A DNA stretch of 46,563 nucleotides from Oscillospiraceae bacterium (GCA_009778115.1 WRKL01000006.1:1-46563); one strand, 5' to 3'. Shown: positions 24,601-34,000, counted from the first letter of the stretch. The notes: generated from the sequence alone by a model not told the origin. Made by a program: numbers and translations.

Positions 24601-27600
24601 TATAGCCGGGTCTTGTCGCCGCGCTCACAGGTACGGTGGTTCCGTAGGTGCCGGTTGACGGGTTATTTGCGTTGTTAACGCCGCCTTCGCCCATTACATA
24701 GGTTATGTTGTAGGGCAGGTTCGTCCATTGCGCCATAATTGTTTTGGCACCCATTTCGCCTGCGGGGATGCTGGTTACGGTCACGTTATCTATTGTCCAT
24801 CTGGAGAATTCGCGTCCCGGGATACCTGCCAGCGGCTGAAGGACGAATTCTTCGCCGTAGGTGTAGGTCAGAGGATTCGGGTTGAATGCTCCGCTGAGTC
24901 CGGCGTAGTTGATGGGATATTTGCTGACTTCCCAAACTGCGTTGATCCTGTCGCCGTGTACATAATTGACATCCATATCCCAGCCTATGAACGTATATCC
25001 GGGTCTTTCCCCAACAGTCGGCGGGTCTACTTTTCCGCCGTGGGGCGCATTCTGCGGCAGGCCCATCGGCTCGTTGTTATCATAGAACACTACATCGTAT
25101 TCTTTTATTGTCCATTCGGCGTTTATCGTTATATGGTCGTTGATCCCGGTAAGTGCGCTGTCCCAGCCGACGAAGTCATAGCCCGTCATTTCCGGAGCCT
25201 GAGGAGCTGTAACCGTGCCGCCGTATGCGACATTAATCACTGCGATCACTTGTCCGTGACCGTTGGTGAACGTTACCTGACAGTCTTCGCTGCTTCCGTC
25301 GGTCCGGATGAGTTTGCCGAGTGCTTCTTCGAGCGCCGCCGCTGCATCGTCGACTTCCGCCTGGCTGTAGGTTGAGGAATTGTCTGCCGAGCCGGAAATT
25401 GTGTCGGCGGTGTCTTTCAGGTTTTGCATTGCCGTCCAGCTGGTTGTGGTATATTCGCTTTGGGTTCTTGTTTCGGCATCGTTGATGAACTGCTCCAGTT
25501 CTGTACGGTAGGTCGTATAGGTCTGATCCGCTCTGTCCCAATTGTTTACTCCGTATACTTCGAGATCCTGGATCCTGGCTACATCGTCTGAGCCCGGGTC
25601 GTTTATCAGTATCCTTGCATAACGGTAGCGGGCCCCGCTGCCCAGATCCTGATTATAGTCGCTGTAGTAGGTTGCTTTTTCGTTATTTTCCACGGTTTCC
25701 AGCGTCGTCCATACCTTGCCGTCAATGCTTGCCTGGAATTCCCATGATTTGGTGTTCAGATCCGGATTGAAGCCTGCCAGCTCCGCATTCTTCACTACAT
25801 AGCGGGTTATTGTCTGGCGTTTGCCGAAGTCCACCGCTACCCACTGTTTGCCGTCACCGTCTTTTTTGGATGTTCTCCAGCCATGCGACCGGCCGAACGA
25901 GCCGTCCGTTACTTTGCCGGGTGTGTAGCCGCCGTCGTGTCCCGATGCGAACGCTTCCATTTGCAGAGCGTTGTTTATCGGCTGACCCTCATGCTCATTA
26001 AGAAGCATGAAATAATGGTCGCTGCGCAAAAATCTTATAACATCTTTATAAGGATCGTTGTTGGCAAAGAAATGATACCATTTGTTCATATTGGGAACAC
26101 GCCCGACATCTTCCGCCCATACTTCTACTTGGAACGAATCGAAAGTGTTGGTATCGTTAGCCGGTTTGGATGTAGTTGCGCGGTGTGTTATTCTTTGGGC
26201 GATAGATCCGCCTGAGTTAGCGGGAATACCCGGACGCGGTTCAAGGAATATGTTGTCGCCGGCGTAATCCCAGTCGCCGCGGTAGTTAAACCAATTGAAC
26301 CTGTGAAGATACGCGGGACCGAGGGTGCTTTTTCTCCGCACCGTACCGCTCTCCCAGCTATTCATAAAGTACGCTCCGCCCAGTGACGGGTAAAGATTAA
26401 AATCAGCGAATGAACTGTACTTGGTGAACGGGAAGCCGGTATATACACTACCTTCTCCGCCTGCGCCGCCCCAAATAGTCGGATAACCTATTTGTGTTCT
26501 TTCGTTGTAATCATTGTTTAGCTCGGCATAGCCCTGTGTCCAGGTTCCCCTTGTTCCGTCTTTGAGCAGCACCGAAGATGCACCGGTAGCCGAATTCGGC
26601 CAGTTTTCGGCTTTGGTATATCCGTAACCGCTGGGACCGGCTATATATAAATCTCCGTCCGTAGCAGTGTCAAAATACCATTGCATCAGCTGAGGCGCAT
26701 AATCAAGCATCGCAGCGGTGAAAGTCCAGTTTAAGGGGTACGCTCCGCTGCGGGAGGAATTGTTTACATAACCCCTCATAGAACCGGTAACATACGCGAT
26801 GTTGTCGCCGTCGCTTAAAGATTTTGAAAGATAAGCTTTACCGCCGACAAGATCAGGTTTTTTAGGAACGGTCGGAGGGTCAATTATTCTTGACATACCT
26901 GCGTAAGCTGTATAATTTTCCAGATAATCCGAAGGTACGGAAGTGACACCGTGCCGGGTTCCCATATTAATATACCCGCCTTCGTCCTCCGCATGAAAGC
27001 CCAGCTGGATAGCATCCAGACCGCCGTTATGGTTATCCCGCATATCCTCGAAGAAAGGAGTAAGGGCATCCCTGCTGTCGCCGCTGGGGTTAAGATATGT
27101 GACCGGCGCTAATACAGCGATAGCTAAGTCCCGGTTAGGTATACGATCCCCTCCCGTATTTCCAAGTAAGAAAGCACGGGTATAGTATGACGGGTTTCCG
27201 TCAGATCTCATCGAGCCGCCCGGCGTTCCCGGATCAGGCCTATAATTATTGTAGAGCCATGTTGCAGCGGCAATTTCCCCGGTTTGGTTATCCGGCCAGT
27301 TGTGACCTGTAAGATCCACAAATACCGGATAGTCCACCGGTCTGAAATTATACGGCGCATTTCTTAACGAATCGAGCATTTGCTGTGTTACAGGCAGAGC
27401 GTTATACATTCCGCCGAGGGTTGTGGCTATTTGGGATTGCACATGACCGGAAGAACCGCTGCCGTACAGAATAAAGCCTCTGAAGTCGTTGCGGTATTTG
27501 CTAATGGTGTCGCGTATTCGTGTCGGAGTATCCTTTCCTGCGGCAAAAGGAAAATATTTCGCCCCCTGTGCCGACAGTAAAGGTTCTGCGCCGCCGATAG

Positions 27601-29485
27601 CTATACGCGGCTGTATCCTGTTAACCAGCCCCTGTAAGCAAATCAGTGAATTCCGGTCCTCCCGGGTAGCGTTGCTTGTACCTATAAAGTCCATAACCTC
27701 CGCTGGCTTGCCAAAGGACGGCATGGGCTGACCTGCCGGCCAGATAATGTTATACCCTCTGTCTACAAAAGGAATGAATTGGTGTTCTATATCGTTATCA
27801 GGCATTGAGGGTTTGTTCGGCTCCGCATATTCATCCGTGGCAAAATAGGGGCTTATTGTTAAGCTCTTTATATGTAAATCCGATACATTTCTGTAAAAAC
27901 GTCCGTTAATAACGAGTTCAAACGCTGTTGTGGATCCGGCACCGAAAAATTCATCCGGCACATCAAACTCTCTTATGATCGTCTGATATTCATTCGCCGC
28001 GGTAAATACCCCGTAAGTAATGTCTATTTCCGGGTAGGAAGGTCCTACTAAACCCGTTGTGCCCCCCAAAGGCGCTTCATCCGCCAGCACGTCGAAACGG
28101 AACAACCTTGTGTTCCGCATCTGAGCGGACGCTACTTCGGGGACTTTCGCTACGATTTTGATGTATGCTTTTCCGTGGCTTATATGGCCGCTGTTTACAA
28201 ATTGCTGACGGCTTACACGCATTCTGATCCCGTTCGCAAACAAACCGTCGGCATTAACACCGCGCGGAAGCATATAATAACCGTTTGCCGTATCATACGA
28301 GGGCACGGTACTGCCGGACCAGCTGGATTCCGACATGCCTACGCCTAACGCCATATGGTTCGCCGGAATATATCTTTCCCTCCAGGCTTGCTGCGGAACC
28401 GGAAGAGGTGAATCGTTCCTGCAAATGAGGATATATTCGCTCAATGAAAGATCAAGTGCACCGTTTTTCGGTCCGGATATTTTATATGTGATCGGATAAC
28501 TGTCGTCAGCATTGCTCACCGTAAACGGAATCGTTACATTCTTCCATTCGTCGTCGTTATACTCTTCCAGCATAGGTAATCTCACGGAAAGTCCCCGATC
28601 ACTGGTAAACATCGCAATTTCTCTGTTCAGCGAGGTTCCGGCTCTTACCTGGCTTGTTTTGGTAACAAATTTTGCGTAATACTGACCTCTGGGTAGTTCT
28701 GCAACAAAACTGTACATATCCTCGGCACCGTCATAGGTCAGTGTTTTATCAATACCAAGGTTTCCTCTCGCTGTTACATCAGAACTATATTGGTCGTTAG
28801 TCACAAATATAGCGGCAATATCCTGACGCTGCATAGTGGAATTGCTTCTTTCGATAACGATCTCGCGCCCTATCCAGGCTTCGGCGTTAGAACCGCCGAT
28901 AACGGGAGAGATCGCACCTCTGATTTTATATTCGTGGTTAACATATGCGCTCGAGTTGTTTATGACGAACGGGACCCTGATCGTTACCCATTGGTCATTA
29001 GGGATGTCCCTGAGCATAGGAGTTCCGATCATAGAAGGTCCGGCAGCCGCTGCGGGGTTTGATGTGACGCTGACATGGAAAGGATTTGCCGTTTCTACCG
29101 TGTTGGTCCCGCGCCTGATCCTTGCCGTGAACTTAAAGTTATACGAACCCACGGGCAAACTCGCCCGCATACCCGTAACGGCGTTATTGGAGTCAACATT
29201 ATAATTTGTACCGTCAATGTTGCTGAATTTTACACGCCGGTCTCCGTTGATAAGTTTTTCGGCTACGTCCGTTCCGGCAGGGGTCGCTGATGGGTATCCG
29301 TCGTCATATCCGGGAGGGCCGAGAACCCATCTTGCCATTGTTCCGCCGTCGAATTCAATCATAGAGTCCAGATACTCCGCTTCGACTGCCGCGGCAACCG
29401 AAAAAACCGTTGTTGCCATGACACTGAAGAGTACAGCGCAGGACAGCAAAACCGAAAGAGCCCTTTTTGTCCAAGTTATAGTCAT
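21632..29485 (-). CDS. Giant secreted modular protein: GxGYxYxxP-type, F5/8C, FIVAR, InlB repeats, Fn3
   Basis: 2617 residues, exported (signal peptide with hydrophobic ALSVLLSCAVLFSVMATTVFS, cleavage near AAA-VEA). Order: three related beta-sandwich-like modules (about 40-560, each with a W-x-(T/N)-V-(R/T)-(V/I)-PF strand); a GxGYxYxxP-type putative glycoside hydrolase region (about 570-1160, with ICLQGLVNRIQPRI and GPSGYGYTKAENWP); an F5/8 type C carbohydrate-binding domain (about 1190-1310); a FIVAR helical module (about 1320-1400); about 15 InlB B-repeats with the GxxFxGW signature (about 1400-2515); and a fibronectin III-like domain (2520-2617) that is extremely basic. No LPxTG, S-layer or dockerin signal was seen. 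AGGAGGAGAA precedes the ATG, and a near-consensus promoter and a strong terminator frame the gene. Likely a polysaccharide-acting or adhesive surface protein; substrate unknown. Confidence 0.88.
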   Translation of the reverse strand: MTITWTKRALSVLLSCAVLFSVMATTVFSVAAAVEAEYLDSMIEFDGGTMARWVLGPPGYDDGYPSATPAGTDVAEKLINGDRRVKFSNIDGTNYNVDSNNAVTGMRASLPVGSYNFKFTARIRRGTNTVETANPFHVSVTSNPAAAAGPSMIGTPMLRDIPNDQWVTIRVPFVINNSSAYVNHEYKIRGAISPVIGGSNAEAWIGREIVIERSNSTMQRQDIAAIFVTNDQYSSDVTARGNLGIDKTLTYDGAEDMYSFVAELPRGQYYAKFVTKTSQVRAGTSLNREIAMFTSDRGLSVRLPMLEEYNDDEWKNVTIPFTVSNADDSYPITYKISGPKNGALDLSLSEYILICRNDSPLPVPQQAWRERYIPANHMALGVGMSESSWSGSTVPSYDTANGYYMLPRGVNADGLFANGIRMRVSRQQFVNSGHISHGKAYIKIVAKVPEVASAQMRNTRLFRFDVLADEAPLGGTTGLVGPSYPEIDITYGVFTAANEYQTIIREFDVPDEFFGAGSTTAFELVINGRFYRNVSDLHIKSLTISPYFATDEYAEPNKPSMPDNDIEHQFIPFVDRGYNIIWPAGQPMPSFGKPAEVMDFIGTSNATREDRNSLICLQGLVNRIQPRIAIGGAEPLLSAQGAKYFPFAAGKDTPTRIRDTISKYRNDFRGFILYGSGSSGHVQSQIATTLGGMYNALPVTQQMLDSLRNAPYNFRPVDYPVFVDLTGHNWPDNQTGEIAAATWLYNNYRPDPGTPGGSMRSDGNPSYYTRAFLLGNTGGDRIPNRDLAIAVLAPVTYLNPSGDSRDALTPFFEDMRDNHNGGLDAIQLGFHAEDEGGYINMGTRHGVTSVPSDYLENYTAYAGMSRIIDPPTVPKKPDLVGGKAYLSKSLSDGDNIAYVTGSMRGYVNNSSRSGAYPLNWTFTAAMLDYAPQLMQWYFDTATDGDLYIAGPSGYGYTKAENWPNSATGASSVLLKDGTRGTWTQGYAELNNDYNERTQIGYPTIWGGAGGEGSVYTGFPFTKYSSFADFNLYPSLGGAYFMNSWESGTVRRKSTLGPAYLHRFNWFNYRGDWDYAGDNIFLEPRPGIPANSGGSIAQRITHRATTSKPANDTNTFDSFQVEVWAEDVGRVPNMNKWYHFFANNDPYKDVIRFLRSDHYFMLLNEHEGQPINNALQMEAFASGHDGGYTPGKVTDGSFGRSHGWRTSKKDGDGKQWVAVDFGKRQTITRYVVKNAELAGFNPDLNTKSWEFQASIDGKVWTTLETVENNEKATYYSDYNQDLGSGARYRYARILINDPGSDDVARIQDLEVYGVNNWDRADQTYTTYRTELEQFINDAETRTQSEYTTTSWTAMQNLKDTADTISGSADNSSTYSQAEVDDAAAALEEALGKLIRTDGSSEDCQVTFTNGHGQVIAVINVAYGGTVTAPQAPEMTGYDFVGWDSALTGINDHITINAEWTIKEYDVVFYDNNEPMGLPQNAPHGGKVDPPTVGERPGYTFIGWDMDVNYVHGDRINAVWEVSKYPINYAGLSGAFNPNPLTYTYGEEFVLQPLAGIPGREFSRWTIDNVTVTSIPAGEMGAKTIMAQWTNLPYNITYVMGEGGVNNANNPSTGTYGTTVPVSAATRPGYTFRNWFTHPTNNATANRVTNISAEQVGDITLYAGWTSVSQALTYENLQGAAHSNPSSYLPENPVTTPPATFVDLAGIEMEDPGAATDTELEFAGWYDTAGYRVTLLPWYYAAPLTLTARWVSAGTQEYTINYNGLGDLRNPNPASYFEGAGFKLQIPEKRDGFTFLGWLDEDGAAITEISDTDAQDMEIFASWQGTVYNIEYADTKGAVNPNPATYESGTRLALLPLPDTEGYGFGGWKDEDDEIVTFVSEYQEGDITLTAVWQDLTSEIFYQNTKGADNPNPDTYIKGNGFILLDLEDVPGFKFNGWYNSLGEKVRAVSDEDFGTITLTAEWLPMFELIYDGNNGIGSLYETEEAVTEEFRVENNTFDAPDEDMIFAGWNTEPDGSGTAYAEGALIRMPNGGLTLYAQWILQPTEMYTLSYNLNGGTGDIPAGTSFWSGMIYTPAEWSFDAPDNDKEFNGWNSKPDGSGKVYLSGTTARMPANDLILYAQWLDISDREVFSLNFNAGDSGTGYAPPEEMLIDGLFFTAATNTFIAPAGMVFAGWNSEEDGSGEAAAAGSILVMRDADMTLYAQWISEDADTYTLTYNANDDEEDPAIVTVADKAAGSYFIQEDLDVIFGPDFEIPAGKFPLGWNTSQDGSGGSYVTGSTVVMPDEDLTLYVIWADLPPELYSILYDLNGGDGTVPVEDDLEEGQTFTAAGIANITAPSGKQFKEWNTVRAGTGTAYAPGSTVTVGKENLTLYAIWEDIPVVNRTVTFNGNGVPNPPSRTVASGTAIGTLPTVSRANHTFAGWFTANTGGTQVTAATIVNANMTVFARWTPATVTWTVTFMDGARNLTNLRKTVNNNTRVTSPKPPAKKNQTFVGWFTANTGGSQFNFGRNIVANVTLYARYERNPARPTKMKATRSKRKARVSWKKQNGVTVEIQQRIGAKGKWTRTGTTKKAGANSFTTKNLRKGRRYQFRARAIKRIAGRVVRSAWSGASKALLIR

Positions 29486-29554
29486 ATAATTCTCCTCCTA
29501 AAATTTATATATTTCCGTAGATTCTTAAAAATGAATCCAATATACCTGTTATCT

Positions 29555-29583
29555 ATTTTAACATATTCCAACCCGTGTGTCAA
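29555..29583 (-). promoter_or_regulatory. Near-consensus promoter of the giant secreted protein gene
   Basis: On the minus strand TTGACA (29583-29578), 17-bp spacer, TAAAAT (29560-29555), about 70 bases before the start codon. It is the strongest promoter match in the window. Confidence 0.75.
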
Positions 29584-29684
29584 CCGCAGTGAGGGGAAAA
29601 TTTTTATAAAAACATTCAAAATTTGAGCTTATCCGTTTTTTCCCGCATCCGGAAACGAAACAGCAAAATTAACACAAATCGCAT

Positions 29685-29713
29685 TTGACATTTATTCCGC
29701 TTTAATATAGAAT
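29685..29713 (+). promoter_or_regulatory. gltX promoter
   Basis: TTGACA (29685-29690), 17-bp spacer, TAGAAT (29708-29713). The -10 box covers an in-frame ATG at 29712, so that ATG cannot be the translation start and the one at 29766 is supported. No T-box motif is seen. Confidence 0.75.
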
Positions 29714-29765
29714 GAAAGTCGATAAAAATGCTCCGTTAACCGGAGAAGAGAAAGGCTGTCTAAAT

Positions 29766-31232
29766 ATGCAAAACAACAATGAAAACAAAGTACGGACACG
29801 CTTCGCGCCCAGTCCAACAGGTTATATGCACGTTGGGAACCTGAGAACCGCTCTATATTCGTTTTTGCTTGCGAAAAAACACGGCGGAACTTTTTTGATC
29901 AGAATTGAGGATACAGATCAGGAGCGATATGTTGAGGGAGCAACCGAAATTATTTATAAATCATTAAGTGCAGCGGGAATAGTTTGGGATGAAGGACCCG
30001 GCAAAGGCGGAGAATACGGTCCTTATATACAAAGCGAAAGAAAAGGGCTTTATAAAGAGTATGCCGAAAAACTTGTTGAAAGCGGGGGTGCGTACCTTTG
30101 TTTTTGCGGGAAACAGAGATTGGACGAGGTTAGGTCAAAACAAAAAGCCGCCGGGATCGCTCCCATGTACGACGGACACTGCCGCGACTTGTCCCGGGAC
30201 GAAATATCAAAAAAAACAGCTGCCGGAGTCTCTTGCGTGATACGTCAAAAAATGCCGCGTGCCGGTACATCCTCTTTCATCGACAGTGTTTTTGGGGAAA
30301 TATCGGTGGAGAACACGGCGCTTGACGATCAAATCCTGATAAAAACCGACGGAATGCCCACCTACAATTTCGCTAATGTTATTGACGATCATCTTATGGC
30401 GATCACCCATGTTGTCAGAGGAAACGAATACCTTGCACAAACCCCCAAGTATAATCTGCTGTATGATTCATTCGGCTGGAAAAAGCCGGAATATATACAT
30501 TGTCCGATGATTATGAGTTCTGCCGGAAAGGTTTTATCCAAGCGTGACGGGAGCGCGACTTTTGAAGAACTTCTTGAGCAGGGCTTTTTGCCCGATGCGG
30601 TTATCAACTATATCGCGCTACTTGGCTGGAGCCCGAAAGGCGAGCGGGAAATTTACGCATTGGACGAATTGATCGGAGAGTTCGGCGTTTCGGGAATATC
30701 CAAATCTCCCGCTATTTTTGATATCGCAAAACTCCGGGCGATCAACGGCGAATATATCCGCGCTATGGATAACGAACAGTTTAACCGTACAGCGAATGAA
30801 TATATCCGTAAAACTTGCAGGCGTGAAGACATCGACATGGATCTGCTGTCGAAGATGCTGAAGCCCCGGACAGAAACCTTTGCGGAAATCCCCGAACAGG
30901 TAGACTTTATTGATAGATTGCCGGATTATAATATCGAGCTTTATACGCACAAAAAAATGAAAACTAATTCTGAAAATTCTCTGGTTGCATTGCAGGCTAT
31001 GCTGCCGATATTTGAAAAAATTGACGACTGGAGTTTTGATTCGCTGCACGCTGCAATATTTGCGCTGATAGAGAAACTGAGTGTAAAGAACGGGCTTGTA
31101 TTATGGCCGCTGCGTGTCGCGGTTTCCGGAAAACAATTTACCCCCGGCGGCGGACCGGAAATAGCCGCACTTCTGGGCAGGGATGAAACAATATCCAGAA
31201 TAAAAACAGGTATAGATAAATTAAGCAAATGA
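29766..31232 (+). CDS. gltX: Glutamyl-tRNA synthetase
   Basis: Class I synthetase that charges tRNA-Glu (and tRNA-Gln in organisms without GlnRS). 488 residues from ATG 29766, preceded by AGAGAAAGG at a 10-base spacing. Motifs: RFAPSPTGYMHVGNLRTALY (HIGH-type motif as HVGN), LIRIEDTDQER, a zinc-binding-like CFC...GHC stretch, and KVLSKRDGS (KMSKS-type). The C-terminal anticodon-binding domain is complete (VLWPLRVAVSGKQFTPGG). Whether it is discriminating cannot be told. The kinase gene follows after 12 bp and is probably co-transcribed. Confidence 0.96.
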   Translation: MQNNNENKVRTRFAPSPTGYMHVGNLRTALYSFLLAKKHGGTFLIRIEDTDQERYVEGATEIIYKSLSAAGIVWDEGPGKGGEYGPYIQSERKGLYKEYAEKLVESGGAYLCFCGKQRLDEVRSKQKAAGIAPMYDGHCRDLSRDEISKKTAAGVSCVIRQKMPRAGTSSFIDSVFGEISVENTALDDQILIKTDGMPTYNFANVIDDHLMAITHVVRGNEYLAQTPKYNLLYDSFGWKKPEYIHCPMIMSSAGKVLSKRDGSATFEELLEQGFLPDAVINYIALLGWSPKGEREIYALDELIGEFGVSGISKSPAIFDIAKLRAINGEYIRAMDNEQFNRTANEYIRKTCRREDIDMDLLSKMLKPRTETFAEIPEQVDFIDRLPDYNIELYTHKKMKTNSENSLVALQAMLPIFEKIDDWSFDSLHAAIFALIEKLSVKNGLVLWPLRVAVSGKQFTPGGGPEIAALLGRDETISRIKTGIDKLSK

Positions 31233-31244
31233 GGATAATAAATT

Positions 31245-32426
31245 TTGAAATGCGCGGATATTTTTAATAAAACTTATAATTATGAACCGCAGGGTGTAGT
31301 GTTTTGTCCGTACCGGGTTTGCCCGATAGGTGCGCACAGCGATCATCAATACGGTAAGATAACGGGGTTCGCCATCGACCGGGGGATCCATATAGCCTAC
31401 GGCGGAAAACAGAACGGTGTCATAGAACTGGTGTCGCTTAATTTCTCAAAGAGAGCTCAGTTTCATATCAAAAATACACCTGAAGAAAAGCAGAACGACT
31501 GGGCGGATTATCTGCGCGGAGCAATGATTGCGTTAAGCAAAAATCATCAGCTTCACACCGGGCTTTGCGGCGTTATCGAGGGAAGTCTTCCGATTGGCGG
31601 ACTGTCCTCGTCCGCGGCGGTGATAATAGCTTTTTTGTATGCGTTATGCGAAGTGAACGGCATACAATTGTCCGAACACGAAATGATTCTGACCGCGCTT
31701 GCGGCGGAAAACGACTATATGGGTATTTCGGTGGGTAAACTTGACCAATCCTGCGAAATATATTCCAGAAAAAATCACCTGCTTTACCTCGACACATTAG
31801 ATGATTTTTACGAATTGATCCCGCGAAAGGACACATCAAAACCTTTTGAGATAGCTGTTTTCTTCAGCGGGATAGAGCGAACACTGTCCGGCTCAAAATT
31901 TAACGCCCGTGTCGATGAATGCAAAGCTGCCGCCTATGCGCTTATGGCATTGGAGGGCATGGAGTATGACAAATTTGAAACCGCCGTCCTGCGGAATGTG
32001 CCTTATGAAGTTTTCAGAAAGCATGAAAAAAAGCTTCCGGACAACTGGCGGAAGCGTGCGGAGCATTGGTATACTGAATTTTTTCGTGTTCAGACAGGAG
32101 TTCAGGCATGGAGGGACGGAGACATTGAAGCTTTCGGGAAGTTGTCGTTTCAAAGCGGGCATTCTTCTATTTACAACTATGAAACCGGTTCGGATGAATT
32201 GAAAAAACTGTACGAAACCATGCTGGAAACCGACGGAATATATGGCGGACGATTTAGCGGTGCGGGATTTAAAGGCTGCTGCATGGCACTCATCGACCCG
32301 GCATTCAAAGAAAACATAGAACAAAAAATCACCAAAGAATACATACGGGAATTCCCTGCCCTTGCAGCTAAGTTTTCGGTGCATTTTTGCGAAACGGCAA
32401 ACGGAGCCGGCAAAACCGAGGTGTAA
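31245..32426 (+). CDS. GHMP sugar kinase, galactokinase/galacturonokinase-like
   Basis: 393 residues starting at TTG 31245 with GAGG ten bases before. GHMP signature: CPYRVCPIGAHSDHQYG (the place of GRVNLIGEHTDY in GalK), the phosphate-binding loop GSLPIGGLSSSAA and the late motif GGRFSGAGFKGCCMALI. The first motif resembles the CPLGAHIDHQGG form that I know from galacturonokinases rather than canonical GalK, so the substrate may be galacturonate or a related sugar. The catalytic Asp is probably in VGKLDQSCEIY. Convergent with rnfB, 99 bp away. Confidence 0.8.
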   Translation: MKCADIFNKTYNYEPQGVVFCPYRVCPIGAHSDHQYGKITGFAIDRGIHIAYGGKQNGVIELVSLNFSKRAQFHIKNTPEEKQNDWADYLRGAMIALSKNHQLHTGLCGVIEGSLPIGGLSSSAAVIIAFLYALCEVNGIQLSEHEMILTALAAENDYMGISVGKLDQSCEIYSRKNHLLYLDTLDDFYELIPRKDTSKPFEIAVFFSGIERTLSGSKFNARVDECKAAAYALMALEGMEYDKFETAVLRNVPYEVFRKHEKKLPDNWRKRAEHWYTEFFRVQTGVQAWRDGDIEAFGKLSFQSGHSSIYNYETGSDELKKLYETMLETDGIYGGRFSGAGFKGCCMALIDPAFKENIEQKITKEYIREFPALAAKFSVHFCETANGAGKTEV

Positions 32427-32525
32427 AAATAACACAACACAAAAATACAGATTATTAAAGCAAAAAAATTGATATCGTAGAATTTTAGATATAGGCACAG
32501 ACACAGGCACAAATAAAAATCGTGT

Positions 32526-33314
32526 TCATTTTTGGGTTATACACCCTGTAGGGCATACGGACACGCATTCTCCGCAATCGGTGCATTTATCATAATCTAT
32601 ATTTGCAAGATAATTCTCCACCGTGATTGCTCCGGCGGAGCATTTTTTTGCGCATATTCCGCAGGCGATACAGCCGCGTTTACATATCTTGCGGACATCC
32701 TTGCCCGCCTGACAGTTTGCGCAGGCGACATAGACACTGCCCGAATCTTTTCTGATTTCGATTATCTCTTTAGGGCACGCCGCCACACAGGCAATGCATC
32801 CCGTACATTTGTTGCGGTCGATAATTGCTACGAAATCCACGATGTCAATAGCATCGTAGGGGCAGGCCTCCACACAATCCCCGAAACCCAGGCATTTGTA
32901 GGTGCAATCACCATGTCCGCCGTATAACGCCGCCGACCCTGCACAAGAAGGCGGTCCCGTGTATTCGTACTTCTGTCCGCTCACACCCGGTATTCCGGCA
33001 CATCGTGCAAAAGCAACTTTTTCCACAACATCCTCAAATTCGCGTCCGAGAATTTCGCTGATCTCCTCCGCTACCTTATCACCGCCGGGCGTACACAGGT
33101 TTAAAGGTTCGCCCTCAATAACCTTGTAGGCATATTCGTCGCATCCGTTGTATCCGCACGCGCCGCAATTTATTCCGGGCAGGATTTGTCGCAGTTTTTT
33201 GAGATATTCGTTTTCGGGCACGGCAAAAACTGTGGATGCGACCGAAAGCGCGATCCCCGCCAGTGATCCGAGCCCGATAAATATGATGACGGGCAAAAAG
33301 TATTGTGTGAACAA
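32526..33314 (-). CDS. rnfB: Rnf complex iron-sulfur subunit RnfB
   Basis: 262 residues. One N-terminal membrane helix (4-28), then a 4Fe-4S domain with CGACGYNGCDEYAY, and further clusters: CVEACPYDAI, CTGCIACVAACPKEI, CANCQAG..CKRGCIACGICAKKC and CTDCGECVSVCPTG. In Rnf it receives electrons from reduced ferredoxin. The start is TTG 33314 with AAAGGA nine bases upstream; the ATG at 33319 is out of frame. Last gene of rnfCDGEAB. Confidence 0.96.
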   Translation of the reverse strand: MFTQYFLPVIIFIGLGSLAGIALSVASTVFAVPENEYLKKLRQILPGINCGACGYNGCDEYAYKVIEGEPLNLCTPGGDKVAEEISEILGREFEDVVEKVAFARCAGIPGVSGQKYEYTGPPSCAGSAALYGGHGDCTYKCLGFGDCVEACPYDAIDIVDFVAIIDRNKCTGCIACVAACPKEIIEIRKDSGSVYVACANCQAGKDVRKICKRGCIACGICAKKCSAGAITVENYLANIDYDKCTDCGECVSVCPTGCITQK

Positions 33315-33400
33315 TACATCCAGTCCTTTCTGTTTCTTATATACAAGCTTGCAAATTAATTAATTTTTTTATGACGACGGTAAAAACTATGTGCCGGTTT

Positions 33401-33997
33401 CTAGGCTTTGCCGAACATATTTTCTACCATGCCGGAAAACCCCGCAAATGAAAGCGAGAAAAAGGAAGCGGCGATAAGAGCGGCAGGAATTCCTTTGAAA
33501 GCTTTAGGAATATTGCTTTCTTCCAGTTTTTGACGCAAGCTGGAGAAGACGATCAACGCAAGCGCAAATCCCAACCCTCCGCCTAATGCGCGGAAAATCG
33601 AATCTAAATATCCGAGATTATCGTCAACGTTCAGGATCGTAATGCCCAGTATCGCACAGTTTGTCGTGATCAGCGGAAGAAACACACCAAGCGATCTATG
33701 CAGGGGCGGAAAAAACTTACCCAGTATGATCTCCACAAGCTGAACAAACAAAGCAATTATAAGTATAAACGCGATGGTACGCAAATATTGTAATTTGTTG
33801 GGCAGGAAAATATATGTGTGAATCGGCCAGGTTATCGCCGTTGCCGCAAGCATAACCAGCGTTACCGCAACAGACATCCCCAATGCGCTGTTAATCTTTT
33901 TGGATACGCCCAAAAAAGGACATATGCCCAAAAATTTCTTGAGCACCAGATTTTCCATCAGGATAGCGTTCAACAGGATTATCATCATTTCTCCCAT
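33401..33997 (-). CDS. rnfA: Rnf complex membrane subunit RnfA
   Basis: 198 residues, six membrane helices. It carries both iron-sulfur ligand cysteines, MENLVLKKFLGICPFLG (Cys26) and PLITTNCAILG, which makes it the reference for judging the altered copy at 2766-3383. AGAGGA lies ten bases before the ATG. Starts three bases after the rnfE stop. Confidence 0.96.
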   Translation of the reverse strand: MGEMMIILLNAILMENLVLKKFLGICPFLGVSKKINSALGMSVAVTLVMLAATAITWPIHTYIFLPNKLQYLRTIAFILIIALFVQLVEIILGKFFPPLHRSLGVFLPLITTNCAILGITILNVDDNLGYLDSIFRALGGGLGFALALIVFSSLRQKLEESNIPKAFKGIPAALIAASFFSLSFAGFSGMVENMFGKA

Positions 33998-34000
33998 GAT

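Noticed and set aside
22000-29300. Many long open frames on the plus strand opposite the giant gene
   Set aside because: They mirror the codon pattern of the minus-strand gene, lack ribosome binding sites and recognisable domains, and the minus-strand product is clearly modular and secreted.
29712-29765. Upstream ATG (29712) as the gltX start
   Set aside because: It lies within the -10 box of a near-consensus promoter, adds residues without homology, and ATG 29766 has a proper ribosome binding site.
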